From: an uncultured Vampirovibrio sp.
GTDB taxonomy: Bacteria; Cyanobacteriota; Vampirovibrionia; Gastranaerophilales; Gastranaerophilaceae
Assembly (NCBI GenBank): GCA_910577635.1
Contig: CAJTNR010000001.1
Span: forward strand, 1 to 64,000
Direction of reading: 5' to 3'
Length of the DNA: 64,000 bases
Shown here: piece after piece, positions 50,480 through 58,514 of the stretch
How the letters are laid out: every line of letters starts with the position of its first letter
Numbering within the stretch: the first letter of the stretch is position 1
Notes under the pieces: generated by a model
Seen by the model: the letters and a program-made list of their open reading frames with translations, nothing else
Told to the model about the DNA's origin: nothing
The model's database searches: none
Translations under genes and position numbers: made by a program

Positions 50480-51715
50480 ATGGAATTGGATATAATAAAA
50501 AAAGAAGACCCCGAAGTTGCGAAGTATATTGAGCTGGAGCTTGAAAGACAAAAAAATACAATTGAGCTTATTGCAAGCGAGAATTTTACTTCAAAAGCTG
50601 TAATGGCAGCCTGCGGGAGCGTTTTGACAAATAAATATGCCGAAGGAAAACCTTATAAAAGATTCTATAATGGCTGTCAAAACGTTGATAAGATTGAAGA
50701 ATTAGGTGTTAGAAGGTGTTGTGAGCTATTCGGATGCGACCATGCTAATTTGCAGCCCCACTCAGGAGCACAGGCTAATATGGCGGTTTTTTTATATGCA
50801 CTTAACATTGGCGATACCGTTATGGGTATGGATTTATCTAATGGAGGGCACTTAACCCATGGGTCACCTGTTAATTTTTCAGGAATTAACTATAATATTG
50901 TATCCTATGGGGTTAATGAAGAAGGTGTCATTGATTATGATAATGTTGAAAAACTGGCACTTGCTAATAAACCAAAGTTAATAATAGCAGGAGCAAGCAA
51001 CTATTCAAGGATAATTGACTTTGAAAAATTTTCTAATATTGCAAAAAAAGTTAATGCATACTTAATGGTTGATATAGCGCACATTGCAGCACTGGTTGCA
51101 ACAGGAGTACATCCCAGCCCTGTTCCTTATGCTGACTTTGTTACAACAACTACCCATAAGACTCTAAGAGGTCCCAGGGGCGGGATTATAATGTGTAAAA
51201 AAGAACACGCTCAAGGAATTGATAAAGCGGTTTTTCCGGGGATTCAAGGCGGACCTTTGGAGCATATTATTGCAGCAAAAGCAATTGCACTTAAAGAAGC
51301 AATGAGCTCTGAGTTTAAGCAATATGCAAAACAGGTGGTTGAAAATAGCGCTTATTTAGCTTCTGAATTAATCAACAACGGAGTTGATATAGTTGGTGGA
51401 AAATCTGAAAATCACGTAATGACGCTGGATTTAAGAAAATTGGGAAAAACAGGAAAAGATGTTGCCAATTTACTTGAAGAAGTAGGAATTACAGCTAATA
51501 AAAACACTGTCCCTAATGACCCTCAGAGTCCTTTTGTAACCTCTGGGGTTAGAATAGGAACGGCTGCTACAACAACAAGAGGCATGAAAAAAGAGGAAAT
51601 GAAGGAAATTGCTTCAATTATAGCTGATGCTATTTTTGAAAAAGATTCAATTGAGAATTTGAAAAATAGAAGTTATCAATTGTGTAAAAAGTTTCCTTTG
51701 TATGAGGATATGTAA
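50480..51715 (+). CDS. glyA: Serine hydroxymethyltransferase
   Basis: A 411-residue PLP enzyme interconverting serine and glycine with tetrahydrofolate. Signatures: IELIASENFTSKAVM, TNKYAEGKPYKRFYNGC, LQPHSGAQANMAVF, GHLTHGSPVNFSG and TTTHKTLRGPRGG, the last holding the PLP-binding Lys. An AAGGAG SD is well placed. Length is typical. A WecA-type gene begins 3 nt after the stop. serC and cysE in the same half of the window belong to connected pathways. Confidence 0.98.
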   Translation: MELDIIKKEDPEVAKYIELELERQKNTIELIASENFTSKAVMAACGSVLTNKYAEGKPYKRFYNGCQNVDKIEELGVRRCCELFGCDHANLQPHSGAQANMAVFLYALNIGDTVMGMDLSNGGHLTHGSPVNFSGINYNIVSYGVNEEGVIDYDNVEKLALANKPKLIIAGASNYSRIIDFEKFSNIAKKVNAYLMVDIAHIAALVATGVHPSPVPYADFVTTTTHKTLRGPRGGIIMCKKEHAQGIDKAVFPGIQGGPLEHIIAAKAIALKEAMSSEFKQYAKQVVENSAYLASELINNGVDIVGGKSENHVMTLDLRKLGKTGKDVANLLEEVGITANKNTVPNDPQSPFVTSGVRIGTAATTTRGMKKEEMKEIASIIADAIFEKDSIENLKNRSYQLCKKFPLYEDM

Positions 51716-51718
51716 AAA

Positions 51719-52762
51719 ATGTTGAAATTATCACAAGCCCATATTCTAGGGACTATAATAGCTTATCTGTTAGGGATTTTTATTGTTCCTTTGGTAATTT
51801 ATTTTTCTAAAAAGAATAATTTGGTTGATGTTCCTAACGAAAGAAAAATCCACCACGGACAAATAAGCCGTCTTGGAGGGGTTGGAATCTGGCTTTCTGT
51901 TATGCTTACTTTTTTGTTCCTTGTTTTGTTGAGCTATTACCCTAAAGGACAAGGGCTTTCTGCAATTATAACGGGCAGTTCTTTAATGTTTTTAATGGGG
52001 CTGGTGGATGATGTTTATTGTCTTAATGCTAAATTTAAACTTTTTATCCAGCTTGCAATTGCAGCAATAGTAATGCTTTTAGGAATAAGAATTGAGTTTT
52101 TCTATAATCCTTTTGGGCCTGATATCCAGCTTGGACTTTTATCTTACCCGATAACTTTGCTGTGGATTGTAGGGATTACCAATGCAATTAATTTTATTGA
52201 TGGAATTGATGGTTTAGCAGGATCCATAATTTCAACTTCGTGTCTTGCCATTGGAATAATATCTCTTGTGTTATCTCCTGAAAATGCCATTACTGCACTA
52301 ATCGCTTTTATTCTAATGGGTGCAACGTTTGCTTTTTTAACTTTCAACTACAACCCTGCAAAAATCTTTATGGGAGATTCAGGTGCTTTATATGCAGGAT
52401 TTTTATTGTCAACTTTATCAATAACAGGAATTGTTAAGGTATCCTGTGGTTTGAGCGAGTATTTGCCTATTCTTATTCTTGCTGTTCCGCTTTTAGATAT
52501 TGCCTATTCTTCCATTCGGCGCATAATAAAAGGTTCAAGTCCTTTTATTGCTGATAGTGAACATATTCACCATAAACTTCTGCACGCTGGGTATTCACAG
52601 GATAAACTTGTACTTGTTTTGGGCGGGTTTTCAATGGTTTGTGCTCTGGTTTCAATTTTTGCAATTACCACTAAAAGCAAGTTTGTAATAATTGCTCTAA
52701 GTACAATCGGGGTGTTGTTATTGTTGAATGTGGTTTCAAAGTTGATTAAGAAAAAAGGATAG
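51719..52762 (+). CDS. WecA/TagO-family undecaprenyl-phosphate sugar-1-phosphate transferase
   Basis: A 347-residue polytopic membrane protein with about ten TM segments in the MraY/WecA/TagO family. It transfers a sugar-1-phosphate (commonly GlcNAc-1-P) from UDP-sugar to undecaprenyl phosphate, starting envelope polysaccharide synthesis. Motifs: VPNERKIHHGQISRLGGVG, LMGLVDDVYCLNAK (Asp-Asp), NAINFIDGIDGLAG, NPAKIFMGDSGALYAGF and the C-terminal HIHHKLLHAGYS (His motif of the WecA type, which favours WecA over MraY). It begins 3 nt after glyA and ends at a terminator. Confidence 0.93.
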   Translation: MLKLSQAHILGTIIAYLLGIFIVPLVIYFSKKNNLVDVPNERKIHHGQISRLGGVGIWLSVMLTFLFLVLLSYYPKGQGLSAIITGSSLMFLMGLVDDVYCLNAKFKLFIQLAIAAIVMLLGIRIEFFYNPFGPDIQLGLLSYPITLLWIVGITNAINFIDGIDGLAGSIISTSCLAIGIISLVLSPENAITALIAFILMGATFAFLTFNYNPAKIFMGDSGALYAGFLLSTLSITGIVKVSCGLSEYLPILILAVPLLDIAYSSIRRIIKGSSPFIADSEHIHHKLLHAGYSQDKLVLVLGGFSMVCALVSIFAITTKSKFVIIALSTIGVLLLLNVVSKLIKKKG

Positions 52763-52767
52763 TTAAA

Positions 52768-52799
52768 AAACAACTCCGCTTTTTTAAAGGGAGTTGTTT
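52768..52799. terminator. Bidirectional terminator after the WecA-type gene
   Basis: A 10-bp stem (52768-52777 with 52790-52799) and T-rich tracts on both strands. It lies between the convergent genes ending at 52762 and 52805. Confidence 0.85.
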
Positions 52800-52804
52800 G
52801 ATTT

Positions 52805-53236
52805 TTATTCTTCTGTGTATTTAATATCTTCAATTTCTTCTTGGCTGCAATCGGGACAATCGCACTCTTGAACTTCCCTGCAAGCTGGGCAATCGCATTC
52901 TTCGGCTTTACTTTGTGCAATAATTTGAGCTAATAGTTCCTTTTTTTCTAATTCGTTTTTAATATCAATTTGTTCTGCAGTTTTAATGTTTTTTCTATCA
53001 TCAATAATTGAACCTATGATTTTTCCTATTGCACCATAGAAAAGCGCTCCTGTTGCAATAATTGCTCCTAGTGCAAATTTATTTTGCTGTCGTAGTTCTT
53101 TGCTGTTAACAAGAGTCAGAGTGTCTTTTGCAACACTTGAAGCAATACCTGCAGCTGCACCAATCAAAGCACATTTTCTGGTTTCTTGGTATTTGTTTCC
53201 GTCCGGAGTATAACTTGTAGTTGAAAGGATTTGCAT
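52805..53236 (-). CDS. Membrane protein with Cys-rich C-terminal tail
   Basis: A 143-residue protein with two or three hydrophobic segments (ALIGAAAGIASSVA about residues 23-36, FALGAIIATGALFYGAIGKIIGSII about 54-78), then an amphipathic helix. The C-terminus has two near-identical Cys modules, ECDCPACREV and ECDCPDCSQE (residues about 112-132), each with three Cys. These could bind a metal or form disulfides. An AGAGGTG SD precedes the ATG at 53236. The N-terminus lacks the F-K-G motif. Function unknown. Confidence 0.72.
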   Translation of the reverse strand: MQILSTTSYTPDGNKYQETRKCALIGAAAGIASSVAKDTLTLVNSKELRQQNKFALGAIIATGALFYGAIGKIIGSIIDDRKNIKTAEQIDIKNELEKKELLAQIIAQSKAEECDCPACREVQECDCPDCSQEEIEDIKYTEE

Positions 53237-53394
53237 TTTTCACCTCTTGGTTTTGTTTTAATGAATCAGTTATTTTTATAATTATCCTCAATAAAAAATA
53301 TTGTCAATTTAATAATTTTTCTTTACAAAAGTTAATCTTTTTTATCATTGCATCTTTGTTTTTTGACTGTTATTATACTTTTGTGGAGGTTTTA

Positions 53395-54063
53395 ATGGCA
53401 ATAATAAGTTGGATTAAAACAATAATTGAGGATATTAAAACAATTAAGGAAAAAGATGTTGCAGCAAGAAATATTTTTGAAGTAATCTTTCTATACCAGG
53501 GTTTTCACGTGCTTTTATCTTATCGAATAGCACATAAGCTTCTTAGCTGGAAGATTCCTTTTATTCCAAGATTGATTTCCCAGCTTGCAAGGTTTTTAAC
53601 AGGAATTGAAATTCATCCGGGTGCTACAATAGGAAAACGATTTTTTATTGACCATGGGGCAGGGGTTGTAATTGGGGAAACTACAGTAATTAAAGATGAT
53701 GTTTTAATTTATCAAGGCGTAACATTAGGAGGAACAGGAAAAGAGCATGGAAAAAGGCATCCTACTCTTGGGAATTTTGTAACTGTTGGTGCGGGTGCTA
53801 AGGTTTTGGGTAATATTACAATCGAGGATTACAGCTCAATTGGGGCAGGGTCTGTTGTAATTGATAATGTACCTGCTCATTCGACTGTTGTTGGGATTCC
53901 AGGGCGAATAGTGAAACAAAAAAAGTATATTCAAGGACAGCTTCACCACAACAGAATCCCTGATCCTGTAACTTGTGAAATAAACAGGTTGAAGTATGAA
54001 GTTTTAGAACTAAAAGAAAAAATTAGTCTTTTGGAATCTTTAATAAAAAACAAAGAGGAATAA
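53395..54063 (+). CDS. cysE: Serine O-acetyltransferase
   Basis: A 222-residue enzyme acetylating serine on the way to cysteine. Residues about 60-190 form the left-handed beta-helix with hexapeptide repeats: GIEIHPGATIGKRFFIDHG, VVIGETTVI and LGGTGKEHGKRHPTLGN, which hold the catalytic His/Asp and acetyl-CoA site. A helical coil forms the C-terminus. The ATG at 53395 with GGAGG SD is chosen; 58 extra in-frame codons upstream are probably untranslated. The 3' end overlaps the emrB-like gene by 41 bp in convergent orientation. Confidence 0.96.
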   Translation: MAIISWIKTIIEDIKTIKEKDVAARNIFEVIFLYQGFHVLLSYRIAHKLLSWKIPFIPRLISQLARFLTGIEIHPGATIGKRFFIDHGAGVVIGETTVIKDDVLIYQGVTLGGTGKEHGKRHPTLGNFVTVGAGAKVLGNITIEDYSSIGAGSVVIDNVPAHSTVVGIPGRIVKQKKYIQGQLHHNRIPDPVTCEINRLKYEVLELKEKISLLESLIKNKEE

Positions 54064-55558
54064 AAATAAAACATAAAAGTGCAAATAGTGAGAAAATATC
54101 AACATAACTTAAAAGTTTAGCTTGAATCAGCATTTGTTTATATATTAATCCGTTTGCTTTTTTATAAGCAATTAACTCGGGTAAATGACTCGATAACTTA
54201 GCCCCAAGGGCTGCTGATTTGAGAGTAAAAATTGTGTTTAGTTTACTAAGGTTTGAAACAAGGTAGTTTTGATGAACCTGGGATAATCCAATAACTAAAG
54301 CATTGGTAATTGAAATTGTAAAAGCGGTAACAATGCACTTAGAAAGGGAATGAAGCCCTGCCGCTACTGCAAGTTTTTCTTTTTCAACAGTAGCAAGAGC
54401 AAGTTTTGTAATAGGAATAAAAGAAAACATTATTCCTGCTCCAAGAATAATATTGGGGATAATAAAGTATTCAAAAGAGACTCCAAGGTTTAATTTTGTA
54501 AAAGAAAAAGTGCTTATAAAAAGCAATATAAATCCTATTGCTGCAATTATTCTATTATCAATAAGCTGACAAAGTTTGGAAACTAAAACCATAAATACTA
54601 TACAGGATAGTGCCCTTGAAGTAAGGCTAAGCCCTGCTAACTGTGCATTATAGCCCATTAGGGTCTGCAAAAATCCAGGAAGCACACAAAGAGTCATATA
54701 AGCAATCATATTAACTCCTGAACCTAGTATGGTTCCAATAAAAAAGTTGCGGTTTTTAAAGATTCTAAAGTCTGTTATTGCACTTTTATACTCGAGTTCC
54801 CAGATGATAAAAAACATCATAGCGCATATGCTAAAAGCGCTTAAGTAACAGATTTTTTCTGAATCAAACCAGCCAAACTGGCTTCCTTTGTCTAAAACCG
54901 TCTGCATTGGCAAAAGCCAGAGAACTAAAGCGATAAAACCAATTATATCAAAATTTGCAATTGTAATTTTACTCTTGCTATTCATAACATTGCAGTGGAT
55001 AAGAACTATACTTATAATTATTACAGGAATATTAATTATAAAAATCCATTGCCAATTCAAATTCTCAACCAGAATCCCCCCGATTGCAGGTCCAATAATT
55101 GCTGAGACCATCATCCCGAGACCAAAAATCCCCATTGCGGCTGCTTGTTGGTTTTTAGGGTATGCCTGCATTAAAATCGCTTGGCTTAGGGGCATAAAAG
55201 GACCACCGCCAATTCCTTGGATTATTCTTCCTAAAATTAGAATATTAAGCGTCGGGGCTATAAGACAAATCAAAGACCCAAGAGCAAAAATAACACTAAT
55301 AATTTTCAACAGCTTTCGTCTTGTAAACTTAACCTCAAGCCAGCCTGTTATAGGAAGCATCATAGCATGGGCTATCATATAGCTTGTTACAACCCAGTTT
55401 GCTTCATCTGTGGTTGAGCCGAACTGACCTGAAATATAAGGCAGTGCAACATTAACAGAAGAAGTTGCAAGCATTGAAAAAACAGTCGGGAGCATGACTG
55501 AAATTGTCAACAGCCAAAGGGGAATGTTCAGTTTTTCATATAGGGTTTTTGTCTGCAT
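54023..55558 (-). CDS. EmrB/QacA-type major facilitator drug exporter (DHA2)
   Basis: A 511-residue inner-membrane protein with 14 predicted TM segments, the DHA2 pattern. Motifs include NVALPYISGQFG with NWVVTSYMIAHAMMLPI near the N-terminus, RIIQGIGGGPFMPLSQAIL and the motif C-like GPAIGGILVENLNWQWIFIINIP. It is the proton-driven export subunit of an EmrAB-TolC-type tripartite pump. It starts 5 nt after the emrA-like stop, with little SD, so coupling to emrA is likely. The long 41-bp tail overlap with cysE is unusual. Confidence 0.92.
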   Translation of the reverse strand: MQTKTLYEKLNIPLWLLTISVMLPTVFSMLATSSVNVALPYISGQFGSTTDEANWVVTSYMIAHAMMLPITGWLEVKFTRRKLLKIISVIFALGSLICLIAPTLNILILGRIIQGIGGGPFMPLSQAILMQAYPKNQQAAAMGIFGLGMMVSAIIGPAIGGILVENLNWQWIFIINIPVIIISIVLIHCNVMNSKSKITIANFDIIGFIALVLWLLPMQTVLDKGSQFGWFDSEKICYLSAFSICAMMFFIIWELEYKSAITDFRIFKNRNFFIGTILGSGVNMIAYMTLCVLPGFLQTLMGYNAQLAGLSLTSRALSCIVFMVLVSKLCQLIDNRIIAAIGFILLFISTFSFTKLNLGVSFEYFIIPNIILGAGIMFSFIPITKLALATVEKEKLAVAAGLHSLSKCIVTAFTISITNALVIGLSQVHQNYLVSNLSKLNTIFTLKSAALGAKLSSHLPELIAYKKANGLIYKQMLIQAKLLSYVDIFSLFALLCFIFIPLCFLLKIPKD

Positions 55559-55563
55559 TTTTT

Positions 55564-56637
55564 CTATTTGACTCTAACTTTAGCAACAACACTCAACCCA
55601 GGAACAATGTTGTAGTTTGTAATGTCTTCATCAAATGTAATTTTTACAGGCACCCTTTGAACAACTTTAACATAAGACCCTACAGCATTTTCCGGCGGGA
55701 ATAAACTTGCCTTGGCGCCTGAGGAGCGCTGGATACTGTCTAGTGTTCCTTTAAAAGTTTTTCCTTTGTAGGTGTCAATTTTAATTATAACTTTTTGTCC
55801 TTTTTTCATATTTGCAATCTGGGTTTCTTTAAAGTTTGCGATAATATAACAGTCATTAGGAACAATGCTTAGAATTGGATGAGCTTTTTCAACCCAGGTG
55901 CCGATTTCAACGTTTTTATTAGTAATTGTACCTTTTTTTGGTGAAACAATTGTTGTATAGCTTAAGTTCAGCTCAGCAGCATCCAATTGAGCTTTTAATC
56001 TTTTAATTTCAGCGTATTTAGAGCTTTTTTTAGAAATTGTTGCTCTAAGTTCATTATTAGAAGCCTTAAGAGCTTCTTGTGCTTTTAAGTATTGCGAGCG
56101 GGCTACTTCAAGGTTTTTTGTAGCATTGTCTAAATCTTGTTTTGTGACTGAACCGTCTTTGTAAGCGTTTTTATAGCGGTAATAATCGGAGTTTGCGTAT
56201 TCCAATTTTGATTTTGCACTATCGATATCGTTTTTGGTTTGTTTGGTTATAGCATTAATCTTATCAATATCGCTTTTGGAACTGTTAAAATCCGCTTGTG
56301 CTTTTTGTAGTCTTGCTTGAGCGTCATTTACGGCAATTTGATAATCCTTAGAGTCAATTTGAGCAATAATCTGTCCTTGTTCTACTGCTGTATTGTCATC
56401 AACAAAAAGCTCAACAATTTGTCCTGAAATTTTAGGGGATAGATAGATTGTGTGGGCTTCAACAAAAGCATCATCTGTTGTTTGATAGAAAGTTGAATAA
56501 ATTACACCAAAAATTGAGGCTAATATGAACAATATTCCTGTTAAAACAGGAATTATCACCCTTTTTTTCTGATAAGGCTTTCTTTTGCTTAGAATTTTTT
56601 TTCTTGCTTCTTTATAATACTTGGAATCCTTTTTCAT
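55564..56637 (-). CDS. EmrA/HlyD-type membrane fusion protein
   Basis: A 357-residue periplasmic adaptor. Residues about 27-50 are a TM anchor (VIIPVLTGILFILASIFGVIY). The lipoyl half-motifs flank a long coiled-coil hairpin: SGQIVELFVDDNTAVEQGQIIAQID and TTIVSPKKGTITNKNVEIGTWV. A beta-barrel domain at the C-terminus includes GLSVVAKVRVK. It links the EmrB-like exporter to the TolC-type channel. An AAGGAAAG SD is present. It lies 15 nt after marR, and all three genes appear to form one operon. Confidence 0.93.
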   Translation of the reverse strand: MKKDSKYYKEARKKILSKRKPYQKKRVIIPVLTGILFILASIFGVIYSTFYQTTDDAFVEAHTIYLSPKISGQIVELFVDDNTAVEQGQIIAQIDSKDYQIAVNDAQARLQKAQADFNSSKSDIDKINAITKQTKNDIDSAKSKLEYANSDYYRYKNAYKDGSVTKQDLDNATKNLEVARSQYLKAQEALKASNNELRATISKKSSKYAEIKRLKAQLDAAELNLSYTTIVSPKKGTITNKNVEIGTWVEKAHPILSIVPNDCYIIANFKETQIANMKKGQKVIIKIDTYKGKTFKGTLDSIQRSSGAKASLFPPENAVGSYVKVVQRVPVKITFDEDITNYNIVPGLSVVAKVRVK

Positions 56638-56652
56638 TTTATCTTTCCTTTT

Positions 56653-57108
56653 TTAGGTCTGCAGTTTTGTATTTTTTGCAATATTATTTTTTATTTTATT
56701 TAATATTGTAAAACAATTTATTAATTCTTGATAGTTAATATTATTTAAGTAATTTTCTCGAATGATTGAAATTTTAGGCAGAATTTTGTTTCTTATTGTT
56801 TTTCCTTTTTTTGTTATTACAATTCGATTTATTTGCTTTCCGTTAGAATCGGGAGTTTTTTCAATTAATCCTTTATTTTCAAGGATTTTTAATAGTCTTG
56901 CAATATTTGCTCTGTCTTTTCCTAAAAGCTCTCCGAGTTGTCTTTGGTAAATTTTTTCGTTATTAACAATTGCATCAAGAAGAACGAATTGCTCAGGGGT
57001 AATTTCTAAATCAAGTTTTTTAAACTCTCTTAGGGTTAAAACTTTAATCAAAGTTGCACAGGAGACAATTTCGTTGCTGATTAAGTTTTTTTGCAGTTGA
57101 TTTTTCAT
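56653..57108 (-). CDS. MarR-family transcriptional regulator
   Basis: A 151-residue winged-helix regulator. The recognition region is seen in QRQLGELLGKDRANIARLLKILENKGLIEKTPD (about residues 53-85), followed by the beta-wing RIVITKKGKTIRNK. Such proteins repress drug-efflux operons and are released by small ligands. It heads the emrAB operon and lies back-to-back with the TolC gene. A perfect 8-bp inverted repeat overlaps its start codon, supporting autoregulation. Confidence 0.94.
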   Translation of the reverse strand: MKNQLQKNLISNEIVSCATLIKVLTLREFKKLDLEITPEQFVLLDAIVNNEKIYQRQLGELLGKDRANIARLLKILENKGLIEKTPDSNGKQINRIVITKKGKTIRNKILPKISIIRENYLNNINYQELINCFTILNKIKNNIAKNTKLQT

Positions 57109-57127
57109 ATGTTATTATGATAACATA
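57108..57127. promoter_or_regulatory. MarR operator overlapping the marR start
   Basis: TATGTTAT-TATG-ATAACATA is a perfect 8-bp inverted repeat with a 4-nt centre. It starts at the first base of the marR ATG and covers a minus-strand CATAAT (57119-57114) that could be its -10. A bound dimer would block marR transcription and perhaps that of the facing TolC gene. Confidence 0.72.
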
Positions 57128-57166
57128 AAAATATAAAAATCCATGCTTTAAAAAAAATTAACAACT

Positions 57167-58504
57167 ATGAAAAAAATATTTTTTACTATATTGCTCCAAT
57201 TATTTTTATCTGCAATAGCTCAGGAACTTGATCTTGGTTTTTGGAAAAAATTTGATGATGAAATTCTTATTAGCAATATTGTTCAATCTTACAATAATAA
57301 TCTTGATTTAAAAATTGCTAATTCAAAAATTAAAGAAAGCGAAAAAATTGTTAAGCTTTCTTTGTCCCAAGAGCTTCCTACACTTAGTTTTGATGGGCTT
57401 ATGGGGCGAACTTTTGCTTCTTCCAATCTTGAGAGAGGAAAAAACAACTTTGCAATTAATAACTACAAACTAACAAGATTCCTTCTTCCCTTAAGTGTAA
57501 GCTGGGAGGTTGATATCTGGGGCAAGAACAGATTGAAGACAAAAAGCACAAAGCAAAGTTTAAAAATGATTGAACAGGATAAAAAAGCCACTTTAGTGCT
57601 TCTTGAAACTTCAATAGCCGCTAATTATTACAATTTAATTAAAATTGATAAATTAATTGAATTAGAACAAGATCTCTACAACCTTAACTCCAGTTTATTA
57701 ACTTTAGTTGAAAAAAAAGAAAAAACAGGACTTGCAAGTCCTCTTGATGTTTTATCCGTTAAGGAAGTGTTAATTGAATCAAGGCAAAAAATTGATAATC
57801 TTGAAGCTAAAAGAGAGGTTTTGGAGAATCAAACAGGATATTTGCTCGGGGATAAATTATTATCAAAAATTGAAAGAAAGGATTTTTCTAAGGTCAAGTT
57901 AATAGAGAATTTCCCTTTTGAACTAAATTCTAATATCATTTTTAATCGTCCTGATGTAATTAGTGCTAAAGAAAATATTCTAAGAGCTGATTACAATGCT
58001 AAAGCTGCAAAAAGAGAGTTTTTGCCTGCATTTACTGTTTCAGGAACGCTTGGGTTTAACGGATACAATACTTTATCTAAGCTTTTTGCATCTAATACAG
58101 GTTTAGCTGAGCTATGGGTTATTCCCCAATTCGACATTATAGATGGCAATAGAAAATACAATTTTTTAAAACTCAAGAAGCTGGAACTTGATAGAAGCTA
58201 TTTGGAATACGATAGAGCTGTTTTAGCATCAATTGAGGAAGTGAATGATTCTTTGGTTTTGTTAAAAAACGAAAATAAAAACTATGAATTATCCAAGGAT
58301 AATCTCGATATTGCAAATAAAAAAGCGAAACTTAATCTTTCAAATAAGCAATACGGGCTTGCGAGCGAAATAGATTACATTTTGTATCAAACAAAGCAAA
58401 TTATAGCGCAGCAAAAGTATGTAAGTGATAAAATAAATTATATAATATCAATGGTGAGTTTATACAAAACTGTTGGTGGAATAAATTTTATCGATAGCTT
58501 ATAG
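57167..58504 (+). CDS. TolC/NodT-type outer-membrane efflux protein
   Basis: A 445-residue outer membrane factor. A hydrophobic N-terminal segment (MKKIFFTILLQLFLSAIAQ) is a Sec signal peptide. The body is two repeated OEP domains, long helical coils with heptads around FDGLMGRTFASS, LLETSIAANYYNLIKIDKLIELEQ and ASIEEVNDSLVLLKN, as in OprM/NodT proteins (IFNRPDVISAKENILRADYNAKAAKREFLP is the NodT-typical turn). It would be the exit duct for EmrAB. It is divergent from marR, separated by 58 bp holding the operator. No SD is evident. Confidence 0.9.
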   Translation: MKKIFFTILLQLFLSAIAQELDLGFWKKFDDEILISNIVQSYNNNLDLKIANSKIKESEKIVKLSLSQELPTLSFDGLMGRTFASSNLERGKNNFAINNYKLTRFLLPLSVSWEVDIWGKNRLKTKSTKQSLKMIEQDKKATLVLLETSIAANYYNLIKIDKLIELEQDLYNLNSSLLTLVEKKEKTGLASPLDVLSVKEVLIESRQKIDNLEAKREVLENQTGYLLGDKLLSKIERKDFSKVKLIENFPFELNSNIIFNRPDVISAKENILRADYNAKAAKREFLPAFTVSGTLGFNGYNTLSKLFASNTGLAELWVIPQFDIIDGNRKYNFLKLKKLELDRSYLEYDRAVLASIEEVNDSLVLLKNENKNYELSKDNLDIANKKAKLNLSNKQYGLASEIDYILYQTKQIIAQQKYVSDKINYIISMVSLYKTVGGINFIDSL

Positions 58505-58514
58505 GGAAGAAATT

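Noticed and set aside
53221..53394. In-frame upstream extension of cysE (58 codons)
   Set aside because: It is hydrophobic, unlike the CysE family N-terminus, and overlaps the divergent gene start; the ATG at 53395 has a perfect SD.
54888..55382. 164-codon open frame opposite the emrB-like gene
   Set aside because: It is the complement of a conserved MFS gene and has no SD or recognisable motif; its hydrophobicity mirrors the real gene.
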